From positions 1-64,000 of the forward strand of contig KV918767.1 in assembly GCA_002049455.2 (NCBI GenBank): 64,000 nt of DNA. Direction: 5' to 3'. A program made the translations under genes and the position numbers. The stretch is from Porphyra umbilicalis. Its lineage: Eukaryota > Rhodophyta > Bangiophyceae > Bangiales > Bangiaceae. Below are positions 12,601-22,319 of the stretch, piece after piece. Within the stretch, counting starts at the first letter, position 1. Every line of letters begins with the position of its first letter. Below the pieces are notes generated by a model that saw nothing but the letters and a program-made list of their open reading frames with translations, was not told the DNA's origin and made no database searches.

Positions 12601-15600
12601 CCTCTATGGCGGAAGGTCCAAGACCACGGCCGTCGCGCTGGTCGCTCAACCCAGCTCCGGCCGCCAACCCCGTCCTCCGCGGAAGCAGCCCGGGGGGGGG
12701 GCGCTCCCGGAGGCGGGGTGACGGCCGACGGCGCCTGCTGGTACTGCCAGAAGCCCGGCCACTCTAAGAAGGAGTGCCGCATGCGCGTAAAGCACCTCCG
12801 TGAACGCGGCATCACCATCGCGGACGCGGGGGGCGGGGATCGCCATGACGAACCCCCCGCCGACGCTGTCATCCACATGGTCGTGCTCACTGGCACGACG
12901 GGCTCGTCCTGGGCAGTGCCCGTGGGCGAGGTCATTGTTGACTCCGGCGCGACGGCCACCGTGGTGGGGGAGGACTGGTTGACTGAATTCCTCCTGGAGC
13001 TGCCCGTCGCCGACCTCTGCCGCGTTACGCGTACCACTGTGTCGGCGCAGCTCAAGTTTGGGGATGGGGAGCATGTCCCCGCCACCGGCCAGGTTGTCTT
13101 GCCGGTGCGCATGGGCGGTCGCACGGAGCTTGTGCGCGCGTACACGCTGCCAGGCGGTCTACCTCTGCTCATTAGCCGCCCGACGCTGACCTCCCTGAAG
13201 GCGTCCATCGATTATGAGCACCACACATTGCGCATACCCACGCACCGGTCGCCGATCAAGCTCCGGCTGTCGTCGGTCGGCCATCACACGCTCAACGCCC
13301 TCGGTTCGGCCCCCGCCGCCGACCGGGTGGCGCTCATTGCCAGCGCCGAATCCCCCCCCTCGGTTGCCACCGCACGCACGGTCGTGCCCGACGACGAATC
13401 GACCGAGGCCGAGGCCCCACCGGCCACAGCCGGCGGCGGGGTGGTGCCGGCGGCTGGCGGCCGTCGTCGCGGAGGCCGGGACACGGCACACCCGTCACCC
13501 CCACCGCTCCTCACCAAAGACACGCCGGATCTGGCGGGCATCGGCCGCAAGCTGCACGTGCAATACAGCCATGCGTCGCCCTCCAAGATCTCGGAACTGT
13601 TGCGGTGGGGCGGCACGCGCGATGCCGAGGTGTTTGCGGCGGTTCGGGACGCGGCGGCGGCCTGCACGGCGTGCCACGTGCATCGTGCGGCCCCCAATCA
13701 CGCGGTGGTGACGATTCCTTCCGCCACCGCCTTCAACGAGGCCCTTGCAGCGGATCTTCTGTTCCTGTCGGCCGGGCGGCCCGTATTTCACGTAATTGAC
13801 ATGTACTCCCGATATTCGAAATGCACGTTACTCCCCAACCAGACGGCGGTGGCGGTCGGCGACGCGCTTCTCTCCTGGATTGTGAGCTTCGGCGCGCCGC
13901 TGCGCCTCCTCAGCGATGGTGGTGGCGAGTTTGACTCGGACCTGACGCGGCTGGTGGCCGACCGGTTCGGCATCTTCCTCGACCAGACGTCGGCGCAGGC
14001 GCCGTGGAGCAACGGTATGTGTGAACGCCACAACGCTGTCCTCAAGCACACGTACACCAAGCTACAGGCGGACGAGCCGACGGCCCCCTCGCAGCTGCTG
14101 CTGGATATGGCCTGCCTCGCCAAGAACTCGCTCCTGGTGCACGGCGCCGCAACCCCCCATCAACTCCTGTGCGGGTCGCAGCCGCGGCTCCCGTCGGCCC
14201 TGACGGACGCACCGCCGGCACTGTCCGAGGTGCGGGAGCTGGGGGACTCCAACCTGCAGCAGACACTGCGTCTTCTTGGCGCTTCCCGCGTGGCCTTTAT
14301 GCGCGCAGAGGCGGACCAATCGCTCCGACGCGCGCTGCAGCGGAAGACGCGGTCCCCGGGCATCACGAGCTGGGCGCGCGACGCCGCCGTCTACTACTGG
14401 AACGCGAGTGTCTCTGCGGCCCTGCGTGGTTACCGCGGCCCGGCTCGGGTCGGTGGGCAGGTTGGCCGTCAAGTGTTGCTGCGTCACGGCGGCAAATGGA
14501 TCACCCGGGATGCGGGGTGCGTCATCCCCGTTAACCCCGCGGCGGCTGCGGTCCTCCCGGGCGCCGCGCCGCCTGCCGATCCGACTCTGGCACGGCTGCC
14601 GACCCCGGGCCATGCTGTGGACGACACGAACGAGGCTGGGGCCGACCCGCCCGACGACGAAGACGCGGGAGTGGAGAGCTCGTCCATGGACATGTGGGCC
14701 AAGCTGGCTCAGGCTCTTGCCGACATTGGCCCGGCTCCGGCGACCCCACCGTCCCCCGTGGGCGGCGCCCCGGTGGCGGAGGTGGCTCCGCCCGCCCCCG
14801 CGCCGGCCGTGGCCTCCGATGAGGCTCCCCTGCGCCGCTCGTCGCGGGCTGCTGCGCCGGTAGTGCGCTTCGCTGCCGGCACGGCGCCGGAGGTGGCACC
14901 GCGCGCAGCGGCTTCCCCTCCGGCGGCGGGTCTGGCGCTGCTCGCCCATCCTTCCGGATCGCGCTCCGCGGCGCGCTCCGCGGCGCGCTTCGCGGCGCGC
15001 CCCACGCCGCCGCCTGAGCCCCCGGACGCGCAACTGGCGGCGACGCTCGAGTTTGACATGGACGCGCTGCACGCGACGGCGGCCGAGTGGGTGTTCAAGG
15101 GTTACCGCGTACCGGCTCCCTCCCCCGCCCCGCCCCGTACTGGCGTTCCCGTGGCGTGGCGTCCCGCGTCCTTGCACGCATCCCTGCTTCTGACGGCGTA
15201 CGCGGGGGCGGAAGACATCTCCTCTGTCCTGCGAGTCAGCGAGCACCCGTCGGCGCCCGTCGCGCGATCTCCCGCTCGGAGATACGCCGGCGACAAGAGG
15301 TGCCAGTCGCCCTGGCGGGACGGAGATTTGACGCTCCCATGCGGTCGGAGCTGGACGCGTGGCACGCCCAGGGCGTGTACGTCGAGGTCCCCGACGAGGG
15401 GCAAATCGCCATCTCCATGCGGTGGGTGCTCACTGAGAAGCCCGCCGAGCTCCCAGAGGATCCCGCCAAGCTCAAGGCGCGGCTGGTCGTCCGCGGCTGC
15501 GAGGACCGCCACAAGGCGTCCGTGGTGAGCACCTCCCCGACCGTCGGACGTGCCACGCTCCGCGTGGTGTTCGCTCTGATGACTGACCACGGCTGGGTGC

Positions 15601-17568
15601 CGCGCTCGGTCGACGTGCGCACGGCCTTTCTCCAGGGCCTGCCGCTCGACCGCGTCAAGCCCGTGTATGTTCGGCCGCCGCCGCAGGCTCACGTGCCAGA
15701 CGGCCTGCTCTGGGAGCTGCGTAAGTGCGCCTATGGGCTGACGGACGCGCCCCGTCGGTGGTACGAGGCTGTGGTGGCGCTCCTGCTCTCGCTGGGCTAC
15801 GTTCGCTGCGAGGTCGACCACGGGCTTTTCTTTCTTTTCGTCGGCGGTCGCTTGCTGTTTGTCATTGCCACCCACGTGGACGACTTCCTGTACGGTGGGG
15901 CCGCCACGGAGGTGACGCGGTTTGAGACCGCCCTGCGCAAGTCCTTCGACGTTGGGCCGGTCACTGTCGGCACCCTGACCTTCACTGGTCTGCGGGTCGT
16001 CACGGACGCCGACCCGTCTTCGGGCTCCCTGACCATCAAGGTCGACCAAGACCACTACCTGGCCACCATCGACGCCGTTCCCGTCTCGGCGGCGCGGCTC
16101 TCCACCAACGCGGCGGCGGTGTCCTCGGTGGAGCTGACCCAGTACCGGCGGGCGGTCGGCGCCCTGCTCTGGGCGTCCGGTCAGACGCAACCGTACCTGG
16201 CATGCGCGTCGTCGCTCCTCGCCCGGCGCTTTCATCAGGCCGTCGTCAAAGACCTGGTGGACGTTAACCGCTCCATTGGCGCTGCCCAGGCGGCTTGCGG
16301 ACTGCCCCTGCTCTACCAGCACGTTGGGGCGCCGTACCGCCTCGTCCTCTTCACAGACGCTTCGAGCATCACCCTCCAGTCGGCGACAGCCCAGACGGGC
16401 TACCTGCTGTTTCTGTCCAAGGACGGCGCGCGCGGCGCCCTGCATCCTGACACGGCGCTGACCCTACTCGCCTGGGGCTCTCACCGGCAGCGGCGGGTGA
16501 CCCACAGCTCGTTTGCCGCCGAAACGTACGCACTGCTCGACGGCATGCGTGCCGCCATCGAGACGGCGTGCGTGCTGGCGCACCTGACGGACGGGACGGA
16601 CGCGTCGTTGTTGCCCGTCGACGCCTTCACGGACTGCCACGGCCTTTTTAACACCATGTCGGGCACGGGCCTGAGCCGACCCAAGGAGATCAACGCCGCC
16701 ATTGCCGCGTTGCGGGACATGTACTCGTCTGCCGCCATGTCGTCGCTGACCTGGCTTCCCGCGGCGGGTCAGGTTGCCGATTGCCTGACAAAGCCGTCTT
16801 CCTCTGCCTCCTTGCGCGCGGTGTTGCGCTCCGGGAGGTACGGCCTGCGCCCCGTCGGCGCTCTGACCAAGACCCACGAGACGGATCGGACGGACCTGGA
16901 CGCCGCCTTGCTCCCGTCCTCCGTCGACGAGGCGGCGTCGTCGGCTTCCCCGCCAAGGCTCTCCATGCATTGTTGATAGGGGTGGATGTGAACTAGGAGG
17001 GATGGGGGGGACTACTTCCTGACACGCGAGGGGACGAACGGCTGGGCGCCGGTCGTCTTGGGGCGCCGGTCGCCTGGAAGCGCCGGTCGTCTACGCGGGA
17101 CAGCACCGCCCACGCGAGCCAGAACTGCCCGTGCGGGACAGCACCGTCTCGGCCGCACTGGCCGGGGTGCGTTATAAGCACCGCGGGTGGGACGCGGACG
17201 AGGGGAGGGCGAGAGGTAGCAACAATACACCTCCTTTCTCACATCTTGGGGCAAGCCAACAGAGAAAATGAGGCCATGGCGTTCCCTTCCTGCCTCCTAC
17301 GGACCAAGACAAAGATTAAAGCAAGGCACGCCAGCGTCTCCAACGCGCTGCAGCAGAAGCAACGTACAATGAAAATGCGGAGGTTGGTATAGAAAAACTG
17401 AACCTCAACAGTCGCCTCGCACCGAGTCGGGGTGACCTCGAGGATGTCGGCCGCGGCAGGCGCCGCCATCGCAATGGCGGCGGCGACAACGCCGGCCGCT
17501 ACGACCCACGCCGGCCGCCGACACGCCGGCCGCCGCCGCGTCGCGCCCGTCACCGACGGCGCGGCCAT
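9617..17568 (-). CDS. Single-pass membrane protein with secreted ectodomain; intron holds a retrotransposon
   Basis: Two-exon gene: exon 1 is 17568-17368 and exon 2 runs from 11230 down to about 9660 or 9617. The intron starts GTACGT, ends TTGCATCTGCAG and is in phase 0. It is 6137 bases long, of which 5850 are a Ty1/copia insertion plus its target duplication, leaving an ancestral intron of 287. Exon 1 encodes a basic N-terminus and a hydrophobic signal peptide ending near APAAA. Exon 2 gives a ~150-residue ectodomain (with the NPPSILSDLSWEAARVTQTF segment), then a membrane helix (GAIAGLSLGGVAALVGSIVL region) and RRRQ stop-transfer residues. The cytoplasmic tail is very Gly-rich (GGT codon run at 10511-10562). 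The tail ends in SAGGA repeats where the frame becomes ambiguous across C runs near 9890-9920. The frame ending at 9660 has better protein character than the one ending at 9617. I do not recognise the family; function unknown. Confidence 0.6.
9836..10008. repeat. 15-bp coding minisatellite (SAGGA repeats)
   Basis: About ten imperfect copies of a 15-base unit (GCCGAGGCCCCCCCT-like on the + strand) encode SAGGA-type pentapeptides on the - strand in the membrane protein's tail. C-run length differences between units make the frame uncertain here. Confidence 0.75.
11394..11398. repeat. Target-site duplication, left copy (TCTTG)
   Basis: The five bases TCTTG directly precede the 5' LTR and recur exactly after the 3' LTR (17244-17248). 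A 5-bp duplication is the usual mark of Ty1/copia integrase. Confidence 0.9.
11399..11655 (+). repeat. 5' LTR of the copia element
   Basis: 257 bases, starting TGTGAAC and ending CTCACA. It has internal GGCGCCGGTCG-type short repeats and a TATAAG box at about 11585. It appears identical to the 3' LTR. Confidence 0.95.
11656..11667 (+). other. Candidate primer-binding site
   Basis: TGGTAGCACC follows the 5' LTR directly. TGGT is the complement of the tRNA CCA end plus one base, and TGGTAGC matches the 3' end of some initiator tRNAs. The tRNA is not proven. Confidence 0.5.
11900..12800 (+). other. Copia gag-like region with CCHC knuckle
   Basis: Gag-like segment with the FAGPTGFRSW start and a DUF4219/UBN2-type helical pattern (LLALLRGRFG; MEEYLVAFDEA). 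It is followed by a zinc knuckle C-x2-C-x4-H-x4-C (CWYCQKPGHSKKEC). Gag proteins of this family form the particle and bind element RNA. Treated as part of a fossil element; boundaries approximate. Confidence 0.75.
12900..16976 (+). other. Copia pol region: protease, integrase, reverse transcriptase, RNase H
   Basis: In order: an aspartic protease signature (VDSGATATVV, about 12940); the integrase zinc region (H...ACTACHVHRA, about 13560-13690); the catalytic integrase core (about 13740-14150) with DMYSR and ERHN segments; and a low-complexity connector (14500-15000). Then come the reverse transcriptase (about 15340-15920: VRTAFLQG, CAYGLTDAPRRWYE, HVDDFLYG) and RNase H (about 16330-16800: FTDASS, AETYALLDG). 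All key family blocks are present. The region as a whole is broken into frames and is listed only by its parts. Confidence 0.85.
16978..16986 (+). other. Candidate polypurine tract
   Basis: The purine-rich AGGGGTGGA (one T) abuts the 3' LTR, where second-strand priming occurs in this family. Confidence 0.55.
16987..17243 (+). repeat. 3' LTR of the copia element
   Basis: 257 bases, apparently identical to the 5' LTR and followed at once by the right copy of the TCTTG target duplication. Confidence 0.95.
17244..17248. repeat. Target-site duplication, right copy (TCTTG)
   Basis: Exact copy of 11394-11398. Beyond it the membrane-protein intron resumes towards exon 1. Confidence 0.9.
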
Positions 17569-18429
17569 AGCTCACGGCCCGCAGGTGTCGCCCCGTACGT
17601 TCGCGGATAAAGCAGAGGCGTGCGTGGAAGGGCGCCGACAAGGAGAGCTGAGGGAAAGAAGACCCCCGCAAGTGGCACCAGCAAGGTGCGACAGGGGGGC
17701 GCGTCAGCACGATTGAGCGACACACTCGTCGTCAGGACCAAACGGTGCGCGGACGTTGCCGGCGCGGCCCGCGGCTCGGTGCTCTCGCCTCGCGCATGGT
17801 GACACAAGCGCAAGGGTGTGGCCCGTCCCTCTCCACCTTCGCCAAACACGTCGGATACCCCCTGGGGTTTTCCAGTGGCTGGGTCGTCGCAGGAGCCGGC
17901 TCGAGCGCGCCAGGCTGGATCCACTACATCGTCACCGGGCCGACAGTGAACGGATGGTCCCGAGCGTGTCAAGGGCAGATTCCTGTGATGAAAAGACCGC
18001 TCGCCCGGCCACTGGTGTGGACCGGCAGTGACAGGTGCCCCAGAGGCCCTGCCCTCGCAGTCCGTTTGTGCACGAGCTCTCTGTGCGCTGCCCTTCGTGA
18101 GAACACAGATCCCAACGCATGACCGTGAGGGCCAGCAACTCCTCTTTTTCAGGGGGAATACGTTGGCGGTGCGTTGTTGGTATCCTACGCATGGTTTGGA
18201 GGCAGTGCCGCCAGCAGGCACGCTCCTTCCGCCGCCTGGGTGGCTGACACAACCGGGGCCCCACCTGAATCGGACATGTGACTGGCAGATGTTTGAGTGC
18301 AGAAAAATCGCAGTCCCGGGTCTTGCGTGCCCGAAGTGTCGACTGATTCTCTATTCACGCGCGACTCCGGCTGCGCCACGCTTCGACAGGCACAAGCGAC
18401 GGAGGCGAGGCAACGCACAATCTCGTCAC
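17569..18429. other. Upstream flank of the membrane-protein gene, no gene seen
   Basis: It follows exon 1 of the membrane-protein gene on its 5' side and probably holds the promoter. Open frames on both strands have no motif. Confidence 0.45.
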
Positions 18430-18431
18430 TA

Positions 18432-19054
18432 GAGAGCGTCGGCAAGTCGGGCGTCGGTATCAAATGTGGGTAGAATGTGGGTCGCCGACCCACATCAGAT
18501 GTGCCCACATCTGACCCACATTTAGCGTCGGCAAGCAGCGACCTCTGTGCAGGCAACACCTTCCAACTGACCTCCACCCTAAGCACAATCACCCCCACCT
18601 CCCCTGGAGAGGCGCCCCGGCCGACCATATGACAGGGCCGGCGGCGGTCGATGGAGATGGGATGCAGTGGGCAGAGTGTGAGTTCTGGGTGGAGGGGCGC
18701 CGGCAGTTGAGGGCGTGGTGGGGAGGGGGGGTGACGGCATCGGGGGGGCCATGGTGCCGGTTGACAAAGGCAGCTTGTACGGTGCATGATGATGCGCCTT
18801 CTCGATACACACGGAACTGGAGACATAGGCGCACATGGTGGGCGCCCAGCCCGGGCTGGGACGAGTGGTGGTGGCACAACTAGCGCCACGCGTGTGGCCA
18901 CAGCGGTCTTCACTGACCGGTATTTGGTGTGGTTCGGATGACCTAAAGTTAGATAGCCACAAATGGGTTCTAAATGTGGGTAGCAACTGCTACGTGGCAC
19001 GAAACGTGTCCCCGACCCACGCCACCGACCCACATTTGACTCGCCGACGCTCTC
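18432..19054. mobile_element. Non-autonomous TIR element (MITE-like), 623 bp, TA target duplication
   Basis: Terminal inverted repeats begin GAGAGCGTCGGCAAGTC on the left and GAGAGCGTCGGCGAGTC on the right (reverse complement). They match at 16 of 17 positions and are flanked by TA on each side (18430-18431, 19055-19056). Near both ends lie several ATGTGGGT and ACCCACAT copies in both orientations, as expected for subterminal transposase-binding sites. No coding capacity is seen. TA duplication suggests mobilisation by a Tc1/mariner-like transposase, but the superfamily is not proven. Confidence 0.75.
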
Positions 19055-19056
19055 TA

Positions 19057-20748
19057 CTGTAAACCAGCTGGTGTTCCTTTGAATGACAGCAGCATGCGCT
19101 GGGCGCTGACCGCACCTGCCGCTCATCACTCGCCAACGGCTGCAGAAGCGCCCCTGCGGCCACGGGGGCACTCATTTACGGTGCGGTCCCCTATGCGCCG
19201 CGTGCAAACCAGCAGCGCCCTTTATCCGGGCTGTCGCGTGCGGAAACGTGGAATGGATCCATTCTGCGTCACTCCGGCTTGGCGGGCCACCGCTGTGGTG
19301 CTGAAACAAGCGTACATCATATGCGCTGTCGCAGACTGCGATGATCGCAGACTGCGAAAGCGGGCAAGACGACGCAGGCCACCCTGCGATGCCACATCTA
19401 GTACGGAATGACCCCGCCACCGCTCAGGCGCCGACGCGGCCGCCGCGATGCCCACCCCCAGCTTCCGCCGACGCGCGCAACCCCAACACCCGACGCCTGG
19501 GCAGCTTGACAGTTAGACGCACTGGCGCGTCCGCCTGTCCACATATGATGTCGCGCCACGGCGGACGCCACCAAAAGGCGCAGACGACACAGCGCAAGCG
19601 CGCGTCAGCGAGCCGGCCCGTGGCAACCGCATGCGGCGTGATGGTGCCACGACGGCGGCCGCGGCCGCCACAGAGCACGGCTCTAGATCCCGCAATGATG
19701 GGGCAGCGGGACACGGGTCAGACGCGCTTCCACCTTTTGTGCGGCAGCGGCGGTCGTGGGCGGGCGGGCGCCGTCGAACAGCGCCGGCGGGCGCGTCGCC
19801 TGCCGGGCTGCCGCCCCGCCCCCGGCCATTTCCGCCAACCGCCCCGCGGTCGGCCGCCGGCGACGGCGCTGCGCCGCGAGCGCCCGCCCCTCCCCCCGCC
19901 GCGAGCGCCTCCACCCCAGCGGCCACAGCAGGCGCAGGCCCGACGCGTGCGCCCACGGGCGGCCCGCAGGAAGCGGAAAGAGGGCGGCACGACGCGACCT
20001 CGTCGTCGCCACCCCCCCGCCCCCCCTCTGTCCGCGAGCCCCAGTGGCGCGCGAAGGGCGTCCATTCCACCCCCGACATCAGGCCTTGTCACTGGCCTGG
20101 CGCGCCTTGTCGCCCGCCGCCGCTGCCACGGCCGCCCACAGAGCGGGCGGCCCCCGGCGTCGCCGTCTGGAACCACCGCCCCCGCCGCGCGTTGTGACGC
20201 CGCGCCACCCCGTCGGAGCCGCTCCCCCAGACCAGACGGCGGGGAGCGCCGCGGCGGTGCAGACCCGCGGCGGGGTCGGCGGGCGCGGGCGGGCCGCCCA
20301 CCGGCGCCGTCGCGGGCGGCCGGCGTGACCGCGGCGCAGCGTCGGCGCGGCGCGGTTGCGTCCCGTGGTCAAAGGCACGGTCCACTTATTTACAGTGGCA
20401 CTGTCTGAGGCCAATCCTGACGCGCTGGCGTTTTTGGTTGCCGTGTACAGCGAGGAACCCCCCGCTCTTGTGCCGTCCGCGGGCACTGGTGCTGTCGGCA
20501 CGGACCGTCGCAGTCCCTTTCCCTCCCAACGGTGGCGACTGGCGCGGCACGGTCTGTTGGCCGTCCTCGGCTCGCCTCCCTGACGGCGGGCAGTTGCGGT
20601 TCCCCGACGCTGCTGCGCCGCGCCGCTTTCCCCGCTCTTTCCTGCGCCCGCCCGCTCGTTCGCCGTCCTGGCGCGTGCCCCCTGGCCGACGCCCCCCCCG
20701 CTCCTCCCCTCGCATTGTCCATTGCTACGCCTGCCGGCTTTGCCCACG
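19057..20748. other. GC-rich stretch upstream of the tetraspan gene, no firm gene
   Basis: Long frames exist on both strands but are arginine/proline-rich shadows. A segment at 20356-20480 has somewhat protein-like character in the + direction, without a motif. A 13-base sequence TCGCAGACTGCGA occurs twice (19329-19341, 19345-19357), each copy nearly palindromic. Confidence 0.4.
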
Positions 20749-21369
20749 ATGGGCGCCCCGTCCCGCACCCTCTTCTCCCTCGCCTTCCTCTTTGTCGCCG
20801 CCACCTCGAGCATCCTCCTCACCTGGTCTATCTGGTGGGTCACCACCGTCGGCACGTCCGTGCCCGCGCGGCGCCCCTTTTATCTCCCCGGCGACGTGCC
20901 GCCGCCGCTCATCGCGGCGGGCTCCCCGACCGCCGCCGCGTCCGCCCCGACCAACGTCTTTCAATACTCCCTTGCGGGCGGCTGGCCGGCGGCCGCGTCG
21001 GGCCTCCGCATCGCCGCGTCGGGGTCGGGCGTCGTCGGCACCCTCACGTACGCGCTCGTCGGCTCGTACGCGCCGGCGGGCGCCGCGCGCGTGGTCATTG
21101 GGGGGGGGCTGACGGCTGTGGCGGGGCTCGCCACCGCCTCGGCGGTGGTCGACGGCTTGGCCATTGGCACCGCCCGCTCCGAGTGTGCGGACCGCCAGTG
21201 CACGACGGCGGTGCCGCCGGGCGTTGGCGACGACGGCGAGTTTTGTGTGTGCAGCGTCGGCCCGTGGTATTTCATTACGCTCGGCACGGACGTGGCGTTG
21301 GCGCTGGCGGGGGCGGTGGGCGCGGCGGTCGTGCTTGGGGGGGCGGTGAAGCGGGGGCGCCGCTCGTAG
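20749..21369 (+). CDS. Tetraspan membrane protein, unknown family
   Basis: 206 residues with no intron seen. A first membrane helix follows the start at once (LFSLAFLFVAATSSILLTW). Then comes a long Ala/Pro-rich loop, two central hydrophobic stretches (VVGTLTYALVGSY; VVIGGGLTAVAGLATASAVV), a loop with four cysteines (ECADRQC...FCVC) and a last helix (LGTDVALALAGAVGAAVVL). The tail is basic (KRGRRS). Four helices with a Cys-bearing second outer loop resemble the general plan of claudin/SUR7-like tetraspans, but I see no diagnostic motif. The ATG at 20749 is the first in frame before the helix. The gene converges on the SPRY gene. Location in a membrane is inferred from hydrophobicity. Confidence 0.65.
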   Translation: MGAPSRTLFSLAFLFVAATSSILLTWSIWWVTTVGTSVPARRPFYLPGDVPPPLIAAGSPTAAASAPTNVFQYSLAGGWPAAASGLRIAASGSGVVGTLTYALVGSYAPAGAARVVIGGGLTAVAGLATASAVVDGLAIGTARSECADRQCTTAVPPGVGDDGEFCVCSVGPWYFITLGTDVALALAGAVGAAVVLGGAVKRGRRS

Positions 21370-22319
21370 GTGGCGGAGGGGGGGGGGTGTCTGGGAGCGT
21401 GGGTGGAGGGAACCCCCGCCGGGATGCTGGTGGCGCTGGGTGGTCGGCCTCGGGGAACATGCGGTTGTGCCGCTGGGGGAGGGCGCCGGGGGCCTTTCGG
21501 CAGCGGTGGCGTTATTGGGCTGCAGACGCTGGTGGCGTGCGGGCGCGGGGGTACGTCGTAAGCCGGTTGCCAGTGCTCTGCTTTTGTACAAACCGCATCC
21601 TCCTGTCGCTCTTCTCCTGTTGCTGATCACTCGCCTCTTCTCCTGGGGCTGTGACGACCACCCGCTCGTGTCTGTTGCCCCTATGGTCGGCGCGCCTCGA
21701 GTCGTTCCGGAACCGCACGCAGACGGCCGTGCCCAGGTGCAGGTCTGCTTTGTCTCGAGTCCCCTCCTTGCCGGGAACCATTGCACACGGGCACATCCCA
21801 AGTTCTGGGTTGTCCCCTCGCCGCCCGTCTCGTCAATACACTGTGTTGCGCCTAAAGCTAGCATTCATCGGCACCTCCCCCGCGAATACCCTACCTTGCC
21901 TATTGCACCGAGGAAAAAAAGAGAAGCAACCCGGTCACTCAGCCACGTGTGACACCACCAGCGCCACCTACCACCGCCTCCAAAAAAAAGAAAAGAAGTG
22001 AAAAAGAGGAATCACTCTCGAGCACCCTCGACCGCAGGTGCGCTCGGCCCCAAGGCGATGAAGAGAAAAGAGAATTGCGACCAGACTCAACCCCCAAAAA
22101 GAATCTATACAGAGAAGAGAAAGAAAGGAACGGAAAAAAAAAATAACAATACTGGTACACGGGTGCGGGGATTGCCAAAAGAGGGGGGCGGTGCGTCGGC
22201 CGTGGCGGACTCCCCCCCCCCCCCCCTCGCTGTCGCAGTGCCCCCACACTCGAGAACACCAGCCGCCACAGCGGTGGCAGCTACGCACCCCCCCCCCAGC
22301 TGGGCGGGCGTCACCGCCA
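21370..22319. other. Intergenic region between convergent genes
   Basis: No gene is called. The right part (21900-22150) is rich in A and AG runs. A C-run sequence (about 22209-22226) lies near the end of the SPRY gene. It probably holds both 3' untranslated regions. Confidence 0.5.

Larger units (their letters stand above)
11399..17243 (+). mobile_element. Ty1/copia LTR retrotransposon, 5845 bp, very recent
   Basis: Bounded by two 257-base LTRs that look identical by eye (TGTGAAC...CTCACA) and by a perfect 5-base target duplication. Inside, in order, are a primer-binding-site candidate, a gag-like region, a CCHC knuckle, an aspartic protease (DSGAT), an integrase, a reverse transcriptase and RNase H, then a purine-rich tract. 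The order integrase before reverse transcriptase places it in Ty1/copia. Identical LTRs imply an insertion too recent for substitutions to have accumulated. The element is structurally near complete. Its coding sequence is spread over about three frames, so it carries about two apparent frame breaks, some of which could be the frameshifting known in LTR elements. It lies antisense within an intron of the membrane-protein gene. Confidence 0.95.

Noticed and set aside
17550-18221. - strand frame of 223 codons upstream of the membrane-protein gene
   Set aside because: No motif, and the reading overlaps exon 1 of the membrane-protein gene in a different frame.
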